Assembly (NCBI GenBank): GCA_963733765.1
Contig: CAVTEI010000003.1
Location: 1,116,001-1,180,000 of the forward strand
Reading direction: 5' to 3'
From: DATKAS01 sp963733765
GTDB lineage: Bacteria; Actinomycetota; Acidimicrobiia; Acidimicrobiales; DATKAS01
DNA: 64,000 nucleotides
How positions within the stretch are numbered: position 1 is the first letter of the stretch; every line of letters begins with the position of its first letter. Below, one piece after another: positions 1 to 9,761 of this stretch. The translations under genes and the position numbers were made by a program. The notes beneath the pieces are model-generated. The model was not told where the DNA came from and did no database searches. It was given only the letters and a program-made list of their open reading frames with translations.

Positions 1-567
1 GTGTACGGGCAGGGCGCCGACACCCAGGTCGTGGCCGTCGAGCGCCGCGAGCTGCGCCACGCGCTGTCCGGCCCCGCCGGCAACAACGCGCTGATCACGC
101 TCGACGTCGAAGGCACCCAGCAGCTCACGATCGTCCGCGACCTGCAGCGCGATCCGGTGAAGCGCATGGTGACCCACGTCGACTTCCTCCGCATCAACCG
201 CGACGAAGCCATCGAAGTCGAGGTGCCGCTCCACCTCGAGGGCGAAGCCATCGACGTGCACCGCAACGACGGGCTCGTCGACCTCGCGCTCGACAGCCTC
301 ACGGTGCTCGCCAAGCCGGGCGACATCCCGCCGTCGTTCACGATCAACGTCGCCGAGATGTCGATCGGTGATGTGATCCGCGTCCGCGACATCGCGCTGC
401 CCGAGGGCGTGACGACCCCGCTCGATCCCGAGACGCCGCTCGTCACCGCCGAAGCCACGCGCGCCACGATCGAGGAAGAGGAGCTTGCCGAAGGCGAAGA
501 GGGCGAAGCCGGCGCTGAAGGTGCCGCGCCGGGCGGCGAGGCGTCCGACGCCAGCGACGAAAGCTGA
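1..567 (+). CDS. rplY: 50S ribosomal protein L25/CTC family (5' end cut by window)
   Basis: Binds 5S rRNA in the large ribosomal subunit; the CTC form has an extra C-terminal beta domain. The visible 188 residues begin inside the L25 domain (YGQGADTQ, then VERRELRHAL), so the first codon here is internal and roughly 20-30 N-terminal residues lie outside the window. The CTC domain follows (VEVPLHLEGEA, with DIPPSF further on). The C-terminus is a long acidic tail of Glu/Ala/Gly, common in actinobacterial L25. The stop is TGA at 565-567. pth follows after 51 bases, the usual rplY-pth order. Confidence 0.93.
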   Translation: MYGQGADTQVVAVERRELRHALSGPAGNNALITLDVEGTQQLTIVRDLQRDPVKRMVTHVDFLRINRDEAIEVEVPLHLEGEAIDVHRNDGLVDLALDSLTVLAKPGDIPPSFTINVAEMSIGDVIRVRDIALPEGVTTPLDPETPLVTAEATRATIEEEELAEGEEGEAGAEGAAPGGEASDASDES

Positions 568-618
568 CCCACCCTGTTCCGCCGCGGCGGCTCAGAACGG
601 CGCGGTCGATCGGCCGAC

Positions 619-1179
619 TTGCTCGTCGTGGGATTGGGGAACCCCGGCGAGGAATACCGACGGAGCCGCCACAACCTCGGTGCTGAAGTGGTCGCGTTGC
701 TCGCGGAGCGCGCCGGTACCTCGCTGAAGCGGTCGAAGGAGAAGGCGCTCGTCGCCGAAGTCCAGTGGGGCGAGAAGCACATCGCGCTCGCGTTCCCGCA
801 GACCTACATGAACCTCTCGGGAGAGTCGGTCGCGAAGCTCGTCCGTCGCCACGGCATCGAAGATCCGCACTGCATCGTCATCGTGCACGACGAGTTGGAT
901 CTGCCGGTGGGTGGTCTACGGGTGAAGGTCGGCGGGGGCCTCGCCGGCCACAACGGGCTCAAGTCGATCGTGCAGCACCTCAAGACCGACGACTTCGTGC
1001 GGGTGCGCATGGGCGTCGGCAAGCCGCCGAGCTCGCAGCAGGGCGCTGACCACGTGCTCAGGAAGCCGTCGAAGACCGATCGGGCCGAGTTCGACGTGGT
1101 CGTGCAGGAAGCGGCCGACGCCGTCGAGGTCGTCGCGGCGGATGGTCCCGAGGCCGCGATGAACCGTTACAACCGCTGA
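619..1179 (+). CDS. pth: peptidyl-tRNA hydrolase
   Basis: Cleaves the ester bond of peptidyl-tRNA released by stalled or drop-off ribosomes; cytoplasmic and essential. The protein has 186 residues, the normal length. It opens with VVGLGNPGEEY (conserved Asn) and has the catalytic His in SRHNLG, HDELDLP with the conserved Asp, and AGHNGLKS. The start is TTG at 619; no ATG or GTG in this frame gives a better N-terminus. It is the second gene of the rplY-pth block. Its stop lies 3 bases from the end of the convergent P450. Confidence 0.95.
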   Translation: MLVVGLGNPGEEYRRSRHNLGAEVVALLAERAGTSLKRSKEKALVAEVQWGEKHIALAFPQTYMNLSGESVAKLVRRHGIEDPHCIVIVHDELDLPVGGLRVKVGGGLAGHNGLKSIVQHLKTDDFVRVRMGVGKPPSSQQGADHVLRKPSKTDRAEFDVVVQEAADAVEVVAADGPEAAMNRYNR

Positions 1180-1182
1180 CGT

Positions 1183-2436
1183 TTATTGCTGACGATCCGG
1201 GCCGAGCACGACTGGAAGAGCCGACAGACCGCGCAGCACGAGGCCATCTCCATGGCCCCAGTGCAGCTCGTCGTCGGTCGCGGCGAGGCGCAAGTCGGGG
1301 AAACGCCGAAGCAGCGCTCCGAGCGCGACCACACCCTCCAGGCGGGCGAGCGGTGCGCCGAGGCAGAAGTGGATGCCGTGTCCGAACGCCAGGTGACGAT
1401 TGTTCCCCCGTTTGATGTCGAAGCGGTCGGCTTCGGCGAAGTGGTGCTCGTCGCGGTTCGCCGCAGCGAGCGAGATGATCACCTGTCCGCCCGCGGGGAT
1501 CGTGACGCCGGCGATCTCGAGGTCCTCGCTCGCGTACCGGAACGTGGAATGGGGCACCGGCGCGTCGTACCGCATGATCTCCTCGACCAGTCCGCCGAGG
1601 TCGTCGGGATCAGCCTTCGCGACTGCGAGCTGATCGGGATGCCGCATCAGCGCGACCACTCCGTTGCCGATCAGGCTGGTCGTCGTGTCATGACCAGCGA
1701 CGATCAGCTGCAGGAGCGTCGACAACAGCTCCTCATGATCGAGCCGTTCGTCGCCATCGCGCGCCCGGATGAGCGCGGTGACCAGGTCGTCGCCGGGCAG
1801 GCGCTCCTTCGTCTCGACGAGCGAGGCGAGCTGTGCCACCACGGCGTCGGAACCCGCCTTCGCTCGCGCGTACTGCTCGGGGGTGTCGGTCGGTGAGAGC
1901 AGCGCCATGAGCGCCGCTCCGAACGGCGCCCGGTCGGGTTCGGGCACGCCCAGCAGCTCACAGATGACGGTGAAAGGAATGGGGAACGCGAAGTTGGGGA
2001 CCAAGTCGACGGTGGCGTCGGGTCCTGCCGCTGCGAGCGCGTCGAGCTTCGAACCGACGATCTCACGGATGCGCGGCTCGAGCGCCTCGATGCGGCGCAG
2101 CGAGAACGCCGAGGCGACGAGCCGGCGCAGACGAGTGTGGTCCGGCGGATCCACGGCGAGCATGTGCTTCGCGAACGCCGGGCCGGGAAGCCCCTCGGCG
2201 AGCACGCCCTCGCCACTCGAGAACGCCGCTTGCATGTCCTTCGACAAGCGCGTGTCGTTGAGCAGCACCTTCGCTTCCTCGTAGCCGACGACGAGCCAGG
2301 CCGCGTGTCCGTCGGCCAGCGTGACCGGGTGCACAGGGCCGAGTGCGCGGGCTTCGGCGAACACCGGGAACGGGTTGTCCCGGTCGAAGTCGCCCCAAGC
2401 CGCGAACGCGGGATGACTGGTGGTCACAGTCCTCAT
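1183..2436 (-). CDS. cytochrome P450
   Basis: Heme monooxygenase of the soluble bacterial class (417 residues), probably fed by a ferredoxin encoded elsewhere; the substrate cannot be told. Seen: I-helix oxygen-binding motif AGHDTTTS, a helix-K ExxR region, and the heme loop FGHGIHFCLGAPLAR with the Cys thiolate ligand. It is convergent with pth (3-base gap) and divergent from mfd, with only about 29 bases between starts. It interrupts the usual pth-mfd neighbourhood on the opposite strand, so it looks like an insertion into a conserved block. Confidence 0.94.
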   Translation of the reverse strand: MRTVTTSHPAFAAWGDFDRDNPFPVFAEARALGPVHPVTLADGHAAWLVVGYEEAKVLLNDTRLSKDMQAAFSSGEGVLAEGLPGPAFAKHMLAVDPPDHTRLRRLVASAFSLRRIEALEPRIREIVGSKLDALAAAGPDATVDLVPNFAFPIPFTVICELLGVPEPDRAPFGAALMALLSPTDTPEQYARAKAGSDAVVAQLASLVETKERLPGDDLVTALIRARDGDERLDHEELLSTLLQLIVAGHDTTTSLIGNGVVALMRHPDQLAVAKADPDDLGGLVEEIMRYDAPVPHSTFRYASEDLEIAGVTIPAGGQVIISLAAANRDEHHFAEADRFDIKRGNNRHLAFGHGIHFCLGAPLARLEGVVALGALLRRFPDLRLAATDDELHWGHGDGLVLRGLSALPVVLGPDRQQ

Positions 2437-2465
2437 CCTTCCCTGTCGTCGCTACCCTCGCACGA

Positions 2466-5400
2466 GTGCGTCTGGCTGACCTCCCCCCGCTGCTGCGCGA
2501 GGAGAGCGCCGTCGCGCACCTGCTCGGACGCAACGCCGCGACCGTCGCCGTGCCCGAAGCCGCCCGGGCGATCACGATCGCCGGGCTGGCCCGCATCTCC
2601 CAGCAGCGCACCTTCCTCGTGTTGCTGCCGACGAGCACGGCCGCCGAGCAGCTCGCGGCCGACCTGCGGGCCTACCTCGATCCGGACGAAGTCGAGCTGT
2701 TCCCGGCGTGGGAGACGCTGCCGTTCGAGCGGGTGAGCCCTGCGTTCGAGACCATGGGCCGTCGGTTGCGGGTGATGTGGCGCCTGCGCAAGCCCGAGCG
2801 GGCGCCCCGGATCGTGGTCGCTGGCGTCCGCGCCCTCTCACAGCGGCTCGGTCCCCACGTCGAGGACGTCGAGCCGGTCTCTATCACCGCCGGCCAGCAG
2901 GTGGATCCGGCCGAGCTCGTCGCCGAGCTCGTGCGATGGGGCTATCGACGGGAGTATCTCGTCGAGCACCGCGGGGAGGTCGCACTGCGCGGGTCAATCG
3001 TCGACGTGTTCCCGTCGACGGCGGACGCGCCGGTGCGCATCGACCTGTGGGGCGACGAGGTGGACCGGCTGTCGGAGTTCTCGGTCCACGACCAACGGTC
3101 CACCACCGACGTCGTCGAGGCCGACATCTTCCCGGCGCGCGAGCTCCTCCCCACCGACGAGGTGCGCGAGCGGGCGGCTGCCCTGGTCGCCGCCGAGCCG
3201 TGGGGCCGAGAGCAGTGGGAGCGGCTCGCCGAAGGCCTCGTGTTCGACGGCATGGAGTCGTGGATGCCCTGGCTCACCCAGGGCGAGCACACGCTCGTCG
3301 ACCTTCTCGACGCCAGCGCGCAGATCGTGCTCGTCGAGCCGCGGCGTATGCGGGACCGCGCGTCGGAGATCCTCGCCGAGGAGGCCGACCTCGCCGGCGC
3401 CCTGTCGAAGACATGGGGTGCGTCCGGCGCCGAGTTCCCGCGGCTGCACGTGCCGTTCGACGACCTCCTCGCCGACTCGCCCGCCGGCGCATGGACGTTC
3501 CTGCCTGTCGCCGACCGACCGGACGCTCCCTCGATCGAGGCGATGGGATGGGGGCCGATCTCGGGCGACGGTGAAGGCCTCGCCCGCCGGTTGGCCGGGC
3601 TGCTGGGTGAGCGCTACCGCGTCGTCGTCGCCGCCGACACCGAGAGCTCGGCGCGCCGCCTCCACGAGCTGTTGCTCAACGTGTCGCTCGACTTGGCAAT
3701 CGACATCGGGGGGACGACCGACCTCACGCGGCCCGGCGGTCGCATCGTGGTCGCGCCGCTCGACCACGGTTTCGTGCTGCCGAGCGCGCGCCTTGCCGTC
3801 ATCTCCGAGTCCGATCTCACGGGGCGGCGCCGCGCGCACCGTCGACCTCGTCCCCAGCGGCGCGATGCCGTCGGCTTCTTCGAGGACCTGCAGCCCGGCG
3901 ACTACGTGGTGCACCACACCCATGGGGTCGGCCGGTACGGGGGCATGGTCACGCGGTCGATGGGTGGCATCGAACGCGACTACCTGTTGCTCGAGTACAG
4001 GGGCGGCGATCGCCTCTACGTGCCGTCAGATCAGATCGACGTGGTGCGCCACTACACCGGCGGCGACTCGCCGACGCTGCACCGCCTCGGTGGCAGCGAC
4101 TTCGCCCGTACGAAGGCGCGCGTCAAGGCCGCGGTGCGCGAGATCGCCCAGGAGCTCGTCGTGCTGTACCAGCGTCGAGTCACCTCGCCGGGTCACGCGT
4201 TCCCGCCTGACACTCCGTGGCAGCGCGAGATGGAGGAGGCGTTTCCGTATGTCGAGACGCCCGACCAGCTGAAGGCGATCGCCGACGTCAAGGAGGACAT
4301 GGAAGCCGAGGCGCCGATGGATCGTCTGGTCTGCGGCGACGTCGGTTTCGGCAAGACCGAGGTTGCCATCCGCGCCGCGTTCAAGGCGGTGCAGGACGGT
4401 CAGCAGGTCGCGGTGCTCGTGCCCACGACACTTCTCGCGCAGCAGCACTACGCGACGTTCGGCGATCGGATGGCTGCATATCCCGTGCGGGTCGAGGTGC
4501 TCTCGCGGTTCCTCACGCCCGGACAGGCGAAGCGGGTCGTCGACGGCATCCGCAACGGCGAGGTCGACATCGTCATCGGCACGCACCGTCTGCTCTCCGA
4601 GGACATCTCGTTCAAGCGGCTCGGCTTGCTCGTGGTTGATGAGGAGCAGCGGTTCGGGGTCAGCCACAAGGAGGCGATGAAGAAGCTCAAGACCGACGTC
4701 GACGTCCTCACGCTCACCGCCACACCGATCCCGCGCACGCTGGAGATGAGCCTCACCGGCATCCGCGACCTCACGCTGCTGAACACGCCGCCCGCTGACC
4801 GCCAGCCGATCCTCACCTACGTCGGGGAGTACGACGAGCGGGCGGTTGCAGAGGCGCTCCGCCGCGAGCTGCTCCGCGAGGGACAGGTGTTCTTCGTCCA
4901 CAACCGCGTGCAGGACATCGAGTCAGTTGCGGCGTCGCTGCGCGATCTCGTGCCCGAGGCCCGCATCACAGTCGCCCACGGGCAGATGGACGAGGGCACG
5001 CTCGAACAGACGGTCGTCGACTTCTGGGAGGGGCAGTACGACGTGCTCGTCTGCACGACGATCATCGAGTCGGGCATCGACATGCCCACGGTGAACACGC
5101 TCGTCGTGGACCGGGCCGACATGCTCGGTCTCGGCCAGCTCCACCAGCTCAGGGGGCGCGTGGGACGAGCCGGCCAGCGGGCGTACGCCTACCTCTTCCA
5201 TCCGGTCGATCGAGTGCTCAGTGAAGACGCGTACGAGCGGCTGCGCACGATCGGCGAGGCGACCGAGCTCGGGTCGGGCTTCAAGATCGCGATGCGCGAC
5301 CTCGAGATCCGCGGCGCGGGCAACCTCCTCGGTGAGAACCAGAGCGGCCACATCGCGGCAGTCGGGTACGACCTCTACTGCCAGATGGTCACCGAGGCCG

Positions 5401-5870
5401 TCGCGGAGCTGAAAGGCGAAGAGGTCCGCGAGCCAGCCGAGGTGAAGCTCGACCTGCCGATGGACGCGCATCTTCCGCCTGCTTACGTCGGGCGTGAAGA
5501 GCTGCGCCTCGAGGCCTACCGGCGGCTGGCGGCCGTCACCACCGAAGCCGAAGTCGACGACATCCGGGCCGAGTGGGTCGACCGGTACGGCCCGCCGCCG
5601 GCCCCGGCGGAGGCGTTGCTCGCCGTCGGTCGGCTACGGGCGGAATGTCATCGTCTCGGCATCCGCGAGGTCACCGTCGGTCGCGGCATGGCGCGGCTGC
5701 TGCCGTTGAAGCTGAAGACGAGCGAGGAGGTGCGCTTCCGGCGGTTGGCTCGCGACGGCGTCTACAAGCCCGATCAGGAGGAGATCCAGGTGCGCGCTCG
5801 CTCCGGTGACATCGCGGCCGCGCTCGTGGCGTTCCTACGCGAGCTGATCCCACCGGAAGACACGCCCTGA
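2466..5870 (+). CDS. mfd: transcription-repair coupling factor Mfd
   Basis: DNA translocase that removes RNA polymerase stalled at lesions and recruits UvrA. About 1134 residues, normal for the family. Domains in order: UvrB-like N-terminus (about 1-330), CarD-type RNA-polymerase interaction domain (DYVVHHTHGVGRY, about 475-570), helicase motor with Walker A GDVGFGKTE near 625 and the DEEQ box near 725, TATPIPRTLEMS, and a C-terminal TRCF domain. The start is taken as GTG 2466: the frame is open further upstream, but that stretch overlaps the divergent P450 and does not look like Mfd. Confidence 0.95.
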   Translation: MRLADLPPLLREESAVAHLLGRNAATVAVPEAARAITIAGLARISQQRTFLVLLPTSTAAEQLAADLRAYLDPDEVELFPAWETLPFERVSPAFETMGRRLRVMWRLRKPERAPRIVVAGVRALSQRLGPHVEDVEPVSITAGQQVDPAELVAELVRWGYRREYLVEHRGEVALRGSIVDVFPSTADAPVRIDLWGDEVDRLSEFSVHDQRSTTDVVEADIFPARELLPTDEVRERAAALVAAEPWGREQWERLAEGLVFDGMESWMPWLTQGEHTLVDLLDASAQIVLVEPRRMRDRASEILAEEADLAGALSKTWGASGAEFPRLHVPFDDLLADSPAGAWTFLPVADRPDAPSIEAMGWGPISGDGEGLARRLAGLLGERYRVVVAADTESSARRLHELLLNVSLDLAIDIGGTTDLTRPGGRIVVAPLDHGFVLPSARLAVISESDLTGRRRAHRRPRPQRRDAVGFFEDLQPGDYVVHHTHGVGRYGGMVTRSMGGIERDYLLLEYRGGDRLYVPSDQIDVVRHYTGGDSPTLHRLGGSDFARTKARVKAAVREIAQELVVLYQRRVTSPGHAFPPDTPWQREMEEAFPYVETPDQLKAIADVKEDMEAEAPMDRLVCGDVGFGKTEVAIRAAFKAVQDGQQVAVLVPTTLLAQQHYATFGDRMAAYPVRVEVLSRFLTPGQAKRVVDGIRNGEVDIVIGTHRLLSEDISFKRLGLLVVDEEQRFGVSHKEAMKKLKTDVDVLTLTATPIPRTLEMSLTGIRDLTLLNTPPADRQPILTYVGEYDERAVAEALRRELLREGQVFFVHNRVQDIESVAASLRDLVPEARITVAHGQMDEGTLEQTVVDFWEGQYDVLVCTTIIESGIDMPTVNTLVVDRADMLGLGQLHQLRGRVGRAGQRAYAYLFHPVDRVLSEDAYERLRTIGEATELGSGFKIAMRDLEIRGAGNLLGENQSGHIAAVGYDLYCQMVTEAVAELKGEEVREPAEVKLDLPMDAHLPPAYVGREELRLEAYRRLAAVTTEAEVDDIRAEWVDRYGPPPAPAEALLAVGRLRAECHRLGIREVTVGRGMARLLPLKLKTSEEVRFRRLARDGVYKPDQEEIQVRARSGDIAAALVAFLRELIPPEDTP

Positions 5871-5922
5871 CGGGCCCGCCTGACGGGAGAGCGCCAGAGG
5901 GCCACCGGTAGGCTCGCCTGCC

Positions 5923-6933
5923 GTGAAGTCCCGGCTTTCGAAGTTCGTCGCTCTCGCGTCCGTGGTCGCATCGGTCTCGCTCGCTGCCTCCGCGTGCTCG
6001 ACCGTCAGCCCCGATGCCGCCACCGTGAACGGCGACTCGATCAACCGCTCGACGTTCGACGATCAGCTCGAGACCTACGCAGCCAACGACGCGTTTCTCG
6101 CTCGTGTCTCCCAGGCCGGTCAGGGAGCGGTGGAGGGCAACGGCGACGGGACCGTCTCGGCCGACTTCGCCCGCCAGGTGTTGCAACGCGAGATCGTCCT
6201 GCTCGTCGTCCAGCAGGAAAATGCGGCGCGCGGCGTCACCGTCACGCCTGAGATCGAGGCGGCGGCGCGCGAAGACGTCATCGCGCAGTTCGGTCTCGAA
6301 GCGTTCGACGCGTTCCCGAAGTCTTTCCAGGACACCCTCGTCGATCAGAACGCACAGGTGTTCTTGTTGCGCGCCCACGTGGCGGGCAACGCACTCGACG
6401 ACGGCGCGCTCCAGGCGGTCTTCGACGAGGATCCGTCGCAGTTTGCCGAGGTGTGCGCCGCGCACATCCTCGTGGCGACCAAAGCCGAGGCCGAGGATGT
6501 CGCCGCCCGGCTCGACGATCGTGAGGACTTCGCGACTGTTGCCGCGGAAGTGTCCACCGACACCGGCAGCGCCGCGAGCGGAGGCAACCTCGGCTGCGTG
6601 GCTCGTGGCGTCACGGTGCCCGAGTTCGAGGACGCGCTGTTCGCGACGCCCGAAGGCGAGATCTCGGACCCCGTCGAGACCCAGTTCGGCTTCCACGTCA
6701 TCGAGGTCCTCCAGCACAACGCCCCGACCTTCGAGGCGGCGAAGCCGCTCGTGCTGCAGAAGGTCCTGTCCGACTCGAACGAGGGCTTCAACACCGTGTT
6801 GAACGAGAAGCTCGCCGCGGCCGACGTGAGCATCGATGCTCGGTACGGCCGTTGGAATCCCTCGCTGAGCCTCGTCGTCGCCGACGGCCTCCACGAGATC
6901 AGCAACGAGTCGTCAGCAACGACTGGCGGGTAG
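5923..6933 (+). CDS. SurA/PpiC-type peptidylprolyl isomerase lipoprotein
   Basis: Predicted exported foldase. It starts at GTG 5923 with a basic n-region (KSRLSK), a hydrophobic core and a lipobox-like ASAC, so it is probably a membrane-anchored lipoprotein. A SurA-N-like helical part follows (residues about 25-170), then a parvulin domain (CAAHILVATKAEAEDVA, SGGNLGCV, FGFHVIEVL). Total 336 residues. It sits between mfd and mazG in the same direction; the next gene starts 2 bases after its stop. Confidence 0.88.
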   Translation: MKSRLSKFVALASVVASVSLAASACSTVSPDAATVNGDSINRSTFDDQLETYAANDAFLARVSQAGQGAVEGNGDGTVSADFARQVLQREIVLLVVQQENAARGVTVTPEIEAAAREDVIAQFGLEAFDAFPKSFQDTLVDQNAQVFLLRAHVAGNALDDGALQAVFDEDPSQFAEVCAAHILVATKAEAEDVAARLDDREDFATVAAEVSTDTGSAASGGNLGCVARGVTVPEFEDALFATPEGEISDPVETQFGFHVIEVLQHNAPTFEAAKPLVLQKVLSDSNEGFNTVLNEKLAAADVSIDARYGRWNPSLSLVVADGLHEISNESSATTGG

Positions 6934-6935
6934 TC

Positions 6936-8387
6936 GTGCCGGGCGGGCGGGTCGTCGTTGTCGGCCTCGGTCCGGCCGGCCCCGAGCTGATCACCGAGCA
7001 AGCGCGCGCGGCGATCCTGCGGATCCCGACTCGGTTCGTCCGGACGGCTCGTCACCCGTCAGCGTCGGCCGTTCCCGACCACGTGTCGTTCGACCGCATC
7101 TACGAGCGCGGTTCCACGCTCGATCAGGTGTACACGCAGATCGTCGAGGAGCTCGCGGTCGCGGCATCGCGTCACGGCGAGGTGCTCTACGCGGTGCCGG
7201 GCTCACCGCTCATCGCCGAGCGGAGCGTCGAGCTGCTCCGCGGCGATGATCGGGTGACAGTCGAGATCCTGCCCGCGCTCTCGTTCCTCGATCTCGCGTG
7301 GGCGCGTCTCGGCGTCGATCCGCTCGCCGCCGGTGCCCGTCTGGTCGACGGGCAGCGATTCAGCGTCGAGGCCGCCGGGGAGCGCGGCCCGCTCCTGGTG
7401 GCGCAGTGCGACTCGCAGGCTGTCCTGTCCGAGATCAAGCTCGCCGTCGACTCCGAAGTGAGCGAGCCGGTCACCGTGCTCCACCATCTCGGCCTCCCCG
7501 ACGAAGCAGTCTTCGAGGTCGCGTGGCCGGAGCTCGACCGGTCGTTCGCTCCTGACCACCTGACGGCACTCTGGATCCCACAGCTGTTCGCCCCCGTTGC
7601 GGCCGAGCTGGTTCGCTTCGCCGAGCTCGTGCGCACATTGCGTCGCGAGTGCCCGTGGGATCGGGAGCAGACGCATCGCAGCCTCACTCGGCATCTCCTC
7701 GAGGAGACCTACGAGACGCTCGAGGCGATCGAGGCGCTCGACGAATCGGACAGCTCGGTTGCTCACCTCGAGGAGGAGCTCGGGGATCTGCTCTTCCAGG
7801 TCTTCTTCCACGCCACGCTCGCGGCAGAAGCGGGCTGGTTCACGCTGGCCGACGTCGCTCGCGTCATCCACGACAAGCTCGTGCATCGGCACCCGCACGT
7901 GTTCGGTGACGTCACCGCGGGCACCTCCGAGCAGGTGCTCGTCAATTGGGAGCAGATCAAGAAGGAGGAGAAGGGCCGCGAGAGCATCATGGACGGTGTC
8001 CCCGGCGACCTGCCGTCGTTGCTCTACGCGCACAAGCTGCAGCGAAAGGCCGCGTCGGTCGGCTTCGATTGGGACGACGTCGAGGGCGCGCTGCCGAAGG
8101 TGACCGAGGAGCTGGGCGAGCTCCGCGGTGCGATGGCCCTGATGTCCGACGGCGCGGGGTCCGAGCGCGAGATCGAGGCCGAGCTCGGTGACCTGCTGTT
8201 CGCCGTGGTCAACGTCGCCCGCCATCTCGATGTCGATCCGGAAGCGGCGCTACGCAGCGCCAGCGCCAAGTTCCGCGGCCGCTTCCAGCTCGTCGAAGCG
8301 ATCGCGTCCGCCCGTGGCCTCGACCTGCAGGTCATGGATCTCGACGCCCTCGACGCCCTGTGGGACGAGGCCAAAGGCTCCCAATAG
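6936..8387 (+). CDS. mazG: tetrapyrrole methylase-MazG fusion, nucleoside triphosphate pyrophosphohydrolase
   Basis: The YabN-type fusion: an N-terminal SAM-dependent tetrapyrrole methylase-like domain (VVVVGLGPAGPELIT at the start, GSPLIAERSV about residue 90) and two MazG modules. The first has LLEETYETLEAIE and EEELGDLLFQVF (about 247-290), the second EELGELRGAM (about 387). It probably hydrolyses non-canonical NTPs. The start is GTG 6936, two bases after the preceding stop; the frame is open upstream, but that stretch overlaps the foldase gene. About 483 residues. The position between mfd and eno is conserved in actinobacteria. Confidence 0.92.
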   Translation: MPGGRVVVVGLGPAGPELITEQARAAILRIPTRFVRTARHPSASAVPDHVSFDRIYERGSTLDQVYTQIVEELAVAASRHGEVLYAVPGSPLIAERSVELLRGDDRVTVEILPALSFLDLAWARLGVDPLAAGARLVDGQRFSVEAAGERGPLLVAQCDSQAVLSEIKLAVDSEVSEPVTVLHHLGLPDEAVFEVAWPELDRSFAPDHLTALWIPQLFAPVAAELVRFAELVRTLRRECPWDREQTHRSLTRHLLEETYETLEAIEALDESDSSVAHLEEELGDLLFQVFFHATLAAEAGWFTLADVARVIHDKLVHRHPHVFGDVTAGTSEQVLVNWEQIKKEEKGRESIMDGVPGDLPSLLYAHKLQRKAASVGFDWDDVEGALPKVTEELGELRGAMALMSDGAGSEREIEAELGDLLFAVVNVARHLDVDPEAALRSASAKFRGRFQLVEAIASARGLDLQVMDLDALDALWDEAKGSQ

Positions 8388-8474
8388 GTACAGTGCTCAC
8401 TGGCAACACGAGCAACACCAGCAACACTGCGTCACAGCAAGATCCGGGCGGGCTGACCAGCGAGGCGTTCGCGG

Positions 8475-9761
8475 ATGAGCGAGATCGAGCACGTCGTCGG
8501 GCGCGAGGTCCTCGATTCGCGTGGCAACCCGACGGTCGAGGTCGAAGTGCTGCTCGTCACCGGCGCCCGGGGCCGCGCCATCGTCCCGTCGGGTGCCTCG
8601 ACCGGCGAGCACGAAGCGGTCGAGCTGCGCGACGGGGGCTCCCGGTTCGGCGGCAAGGGCGTGGCGACGGCGGTGGGGCACGTGAACGGCGAGATCCGCG
8701 ACGTGCTCTTCGACATGGACGCGCTCGACCAGCGCGGTGTCGACACGGCGCTGATCGACCTCGACGCGACCGACGCGAAGTCGCGCCTGGGCGCGAACGC
8801 GCTCCTCGGGGTGTCGCTCGCGGTCGCGAAGGCGGCGGCGGCCGAGCTCGAGATCCCGCTGTACCGGTACGTCGGTGGCGCGAACGCCCACGTGCTACCC
8901 GTCCCGATGATGAACGTCCTCAACGGTGGCGTGCATGCAGACAACAGCGTCGACTTCCAAGAGTTCATGGTGATGCCGGTCGGCGCGCCGTCGTACCGAG
9001 AAGCGCTGCGATGGGGTGCCGAGACCTACCACGCGCTGAAGGCGTTGCTGCACGAGCGCGGACTGTCCACCGCAGTGGGCGACGAGGGTGGCTTCGCACC
9101 CGACCTGGCTGCGAACGAGGACGCCCTGGGCATCCTCATCGAGGCGATCGAGAAGGCCGGATACACACCGGGCACTGACATCGCGATCGCGCTCGATCCG
9201 GCGACCTCGGAGATCTACCGGGACGGTCGTTATCACCTCGCGAGCGAGGACCGCAGCCTCTCCGGGCACGAGCTCGTCGACCTGTGGGTCGACTGGGTCG
9301 ACCGCTACCCGATCGTGTCGATCGAGGACGGCATGGCCGAGGACGACTGGGACGGGTGGGCCGCCCTCACCGGCGCGTTGGGCCAGCGTGTCCAGCTCGT
9401 CGGCGACGATCTCTTCGTCACGAACACCGAGCGGCTGGAGATGGGCATCTCTCGCGGGGTGGCGAACTCGATCCTGGTGAAGGTCAACCAGATCGGCACA
9501 CTCACCGAGACGCTCGACACGGTCATGCTCGCGACGCAGTCCGGCTACACGAGTGTGATGTCACACCGCTCAGGCGACACCGAGGACGTGACGATCGCGG
9601 ATCTCGCCGTCGCCACCGGCTGCGGGCAGATCAAGGCTGGAGCTCCGGCCCGTTCCGACCGAGTGGCGAAGTACAACCAGCTCTTGCGCATCGAGGAAGA
9701 CCTCGGTGAGTCCGCTTCGTATCCTGGTGGCGCGGCTCTCGCGCCGAGGTCGCGTGGATGA
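8475..9761 (+). CDS. eno: enolase
   Basis: Glycolytic 2-phosphoglycerate dehydratase (428 residues, normal). Seen: PSGASTGEHEAVELRD, GDEGGFAPDL with the catalytic Glu (about residue 204), SIEDGMAEDDW and GDDLFVTN (Mg ligands), KVNQIGTLTET with the catalytic Lys (about 336), and SHRSGDTED. ATG start at 8475. The 87-base gap from mazG contains an AGCAACAC-like short repeat and may hold a promoter. The stop overlaps the start region of the ftsB-like gene. Confidence 0.97.
   Translation: MSEIEHVVGREVLDSRGNPTVEVEVLLVTGARGRAIVPSGASTGEHEAVELRDGGSRFGGKGVATAVGHVNGEIRDVLFDMDALDQRGVDTALIDLDATDAKSRLGANALLGVSLAVAKAAAAELEIPLYRYVGGANAHVLPVPMMNVLNGGVHADNSVDFQEFMVMPVGAPSYREALRWGAETYHALKALLHERGLSTAVGDEGGFAPDLAANEDALGILIEAIEKAGYTPGTDIAIALDPATSEIYRDGRYHLASEDRSLSGHELVDLWVDWVDRYPIVSIEDGMAEDDWDGWAALTGALGQRVQLVGDDLFVTNTERLEMGISRGVANSILVKVNQIGTLTETLDTVMLATQSGYTSVMSHRSGDTEDVTIADLAVATGCGQIKAGAPARSDRVAKYNQLLRIEEDLGESASYPGGAALAPRSRG

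Noticed and set aside
8394..8430. AGCAACAC-like short repeats between mazG and eno
   Set aside because: Only three imperfect units in 35 bases; too short to support a function.
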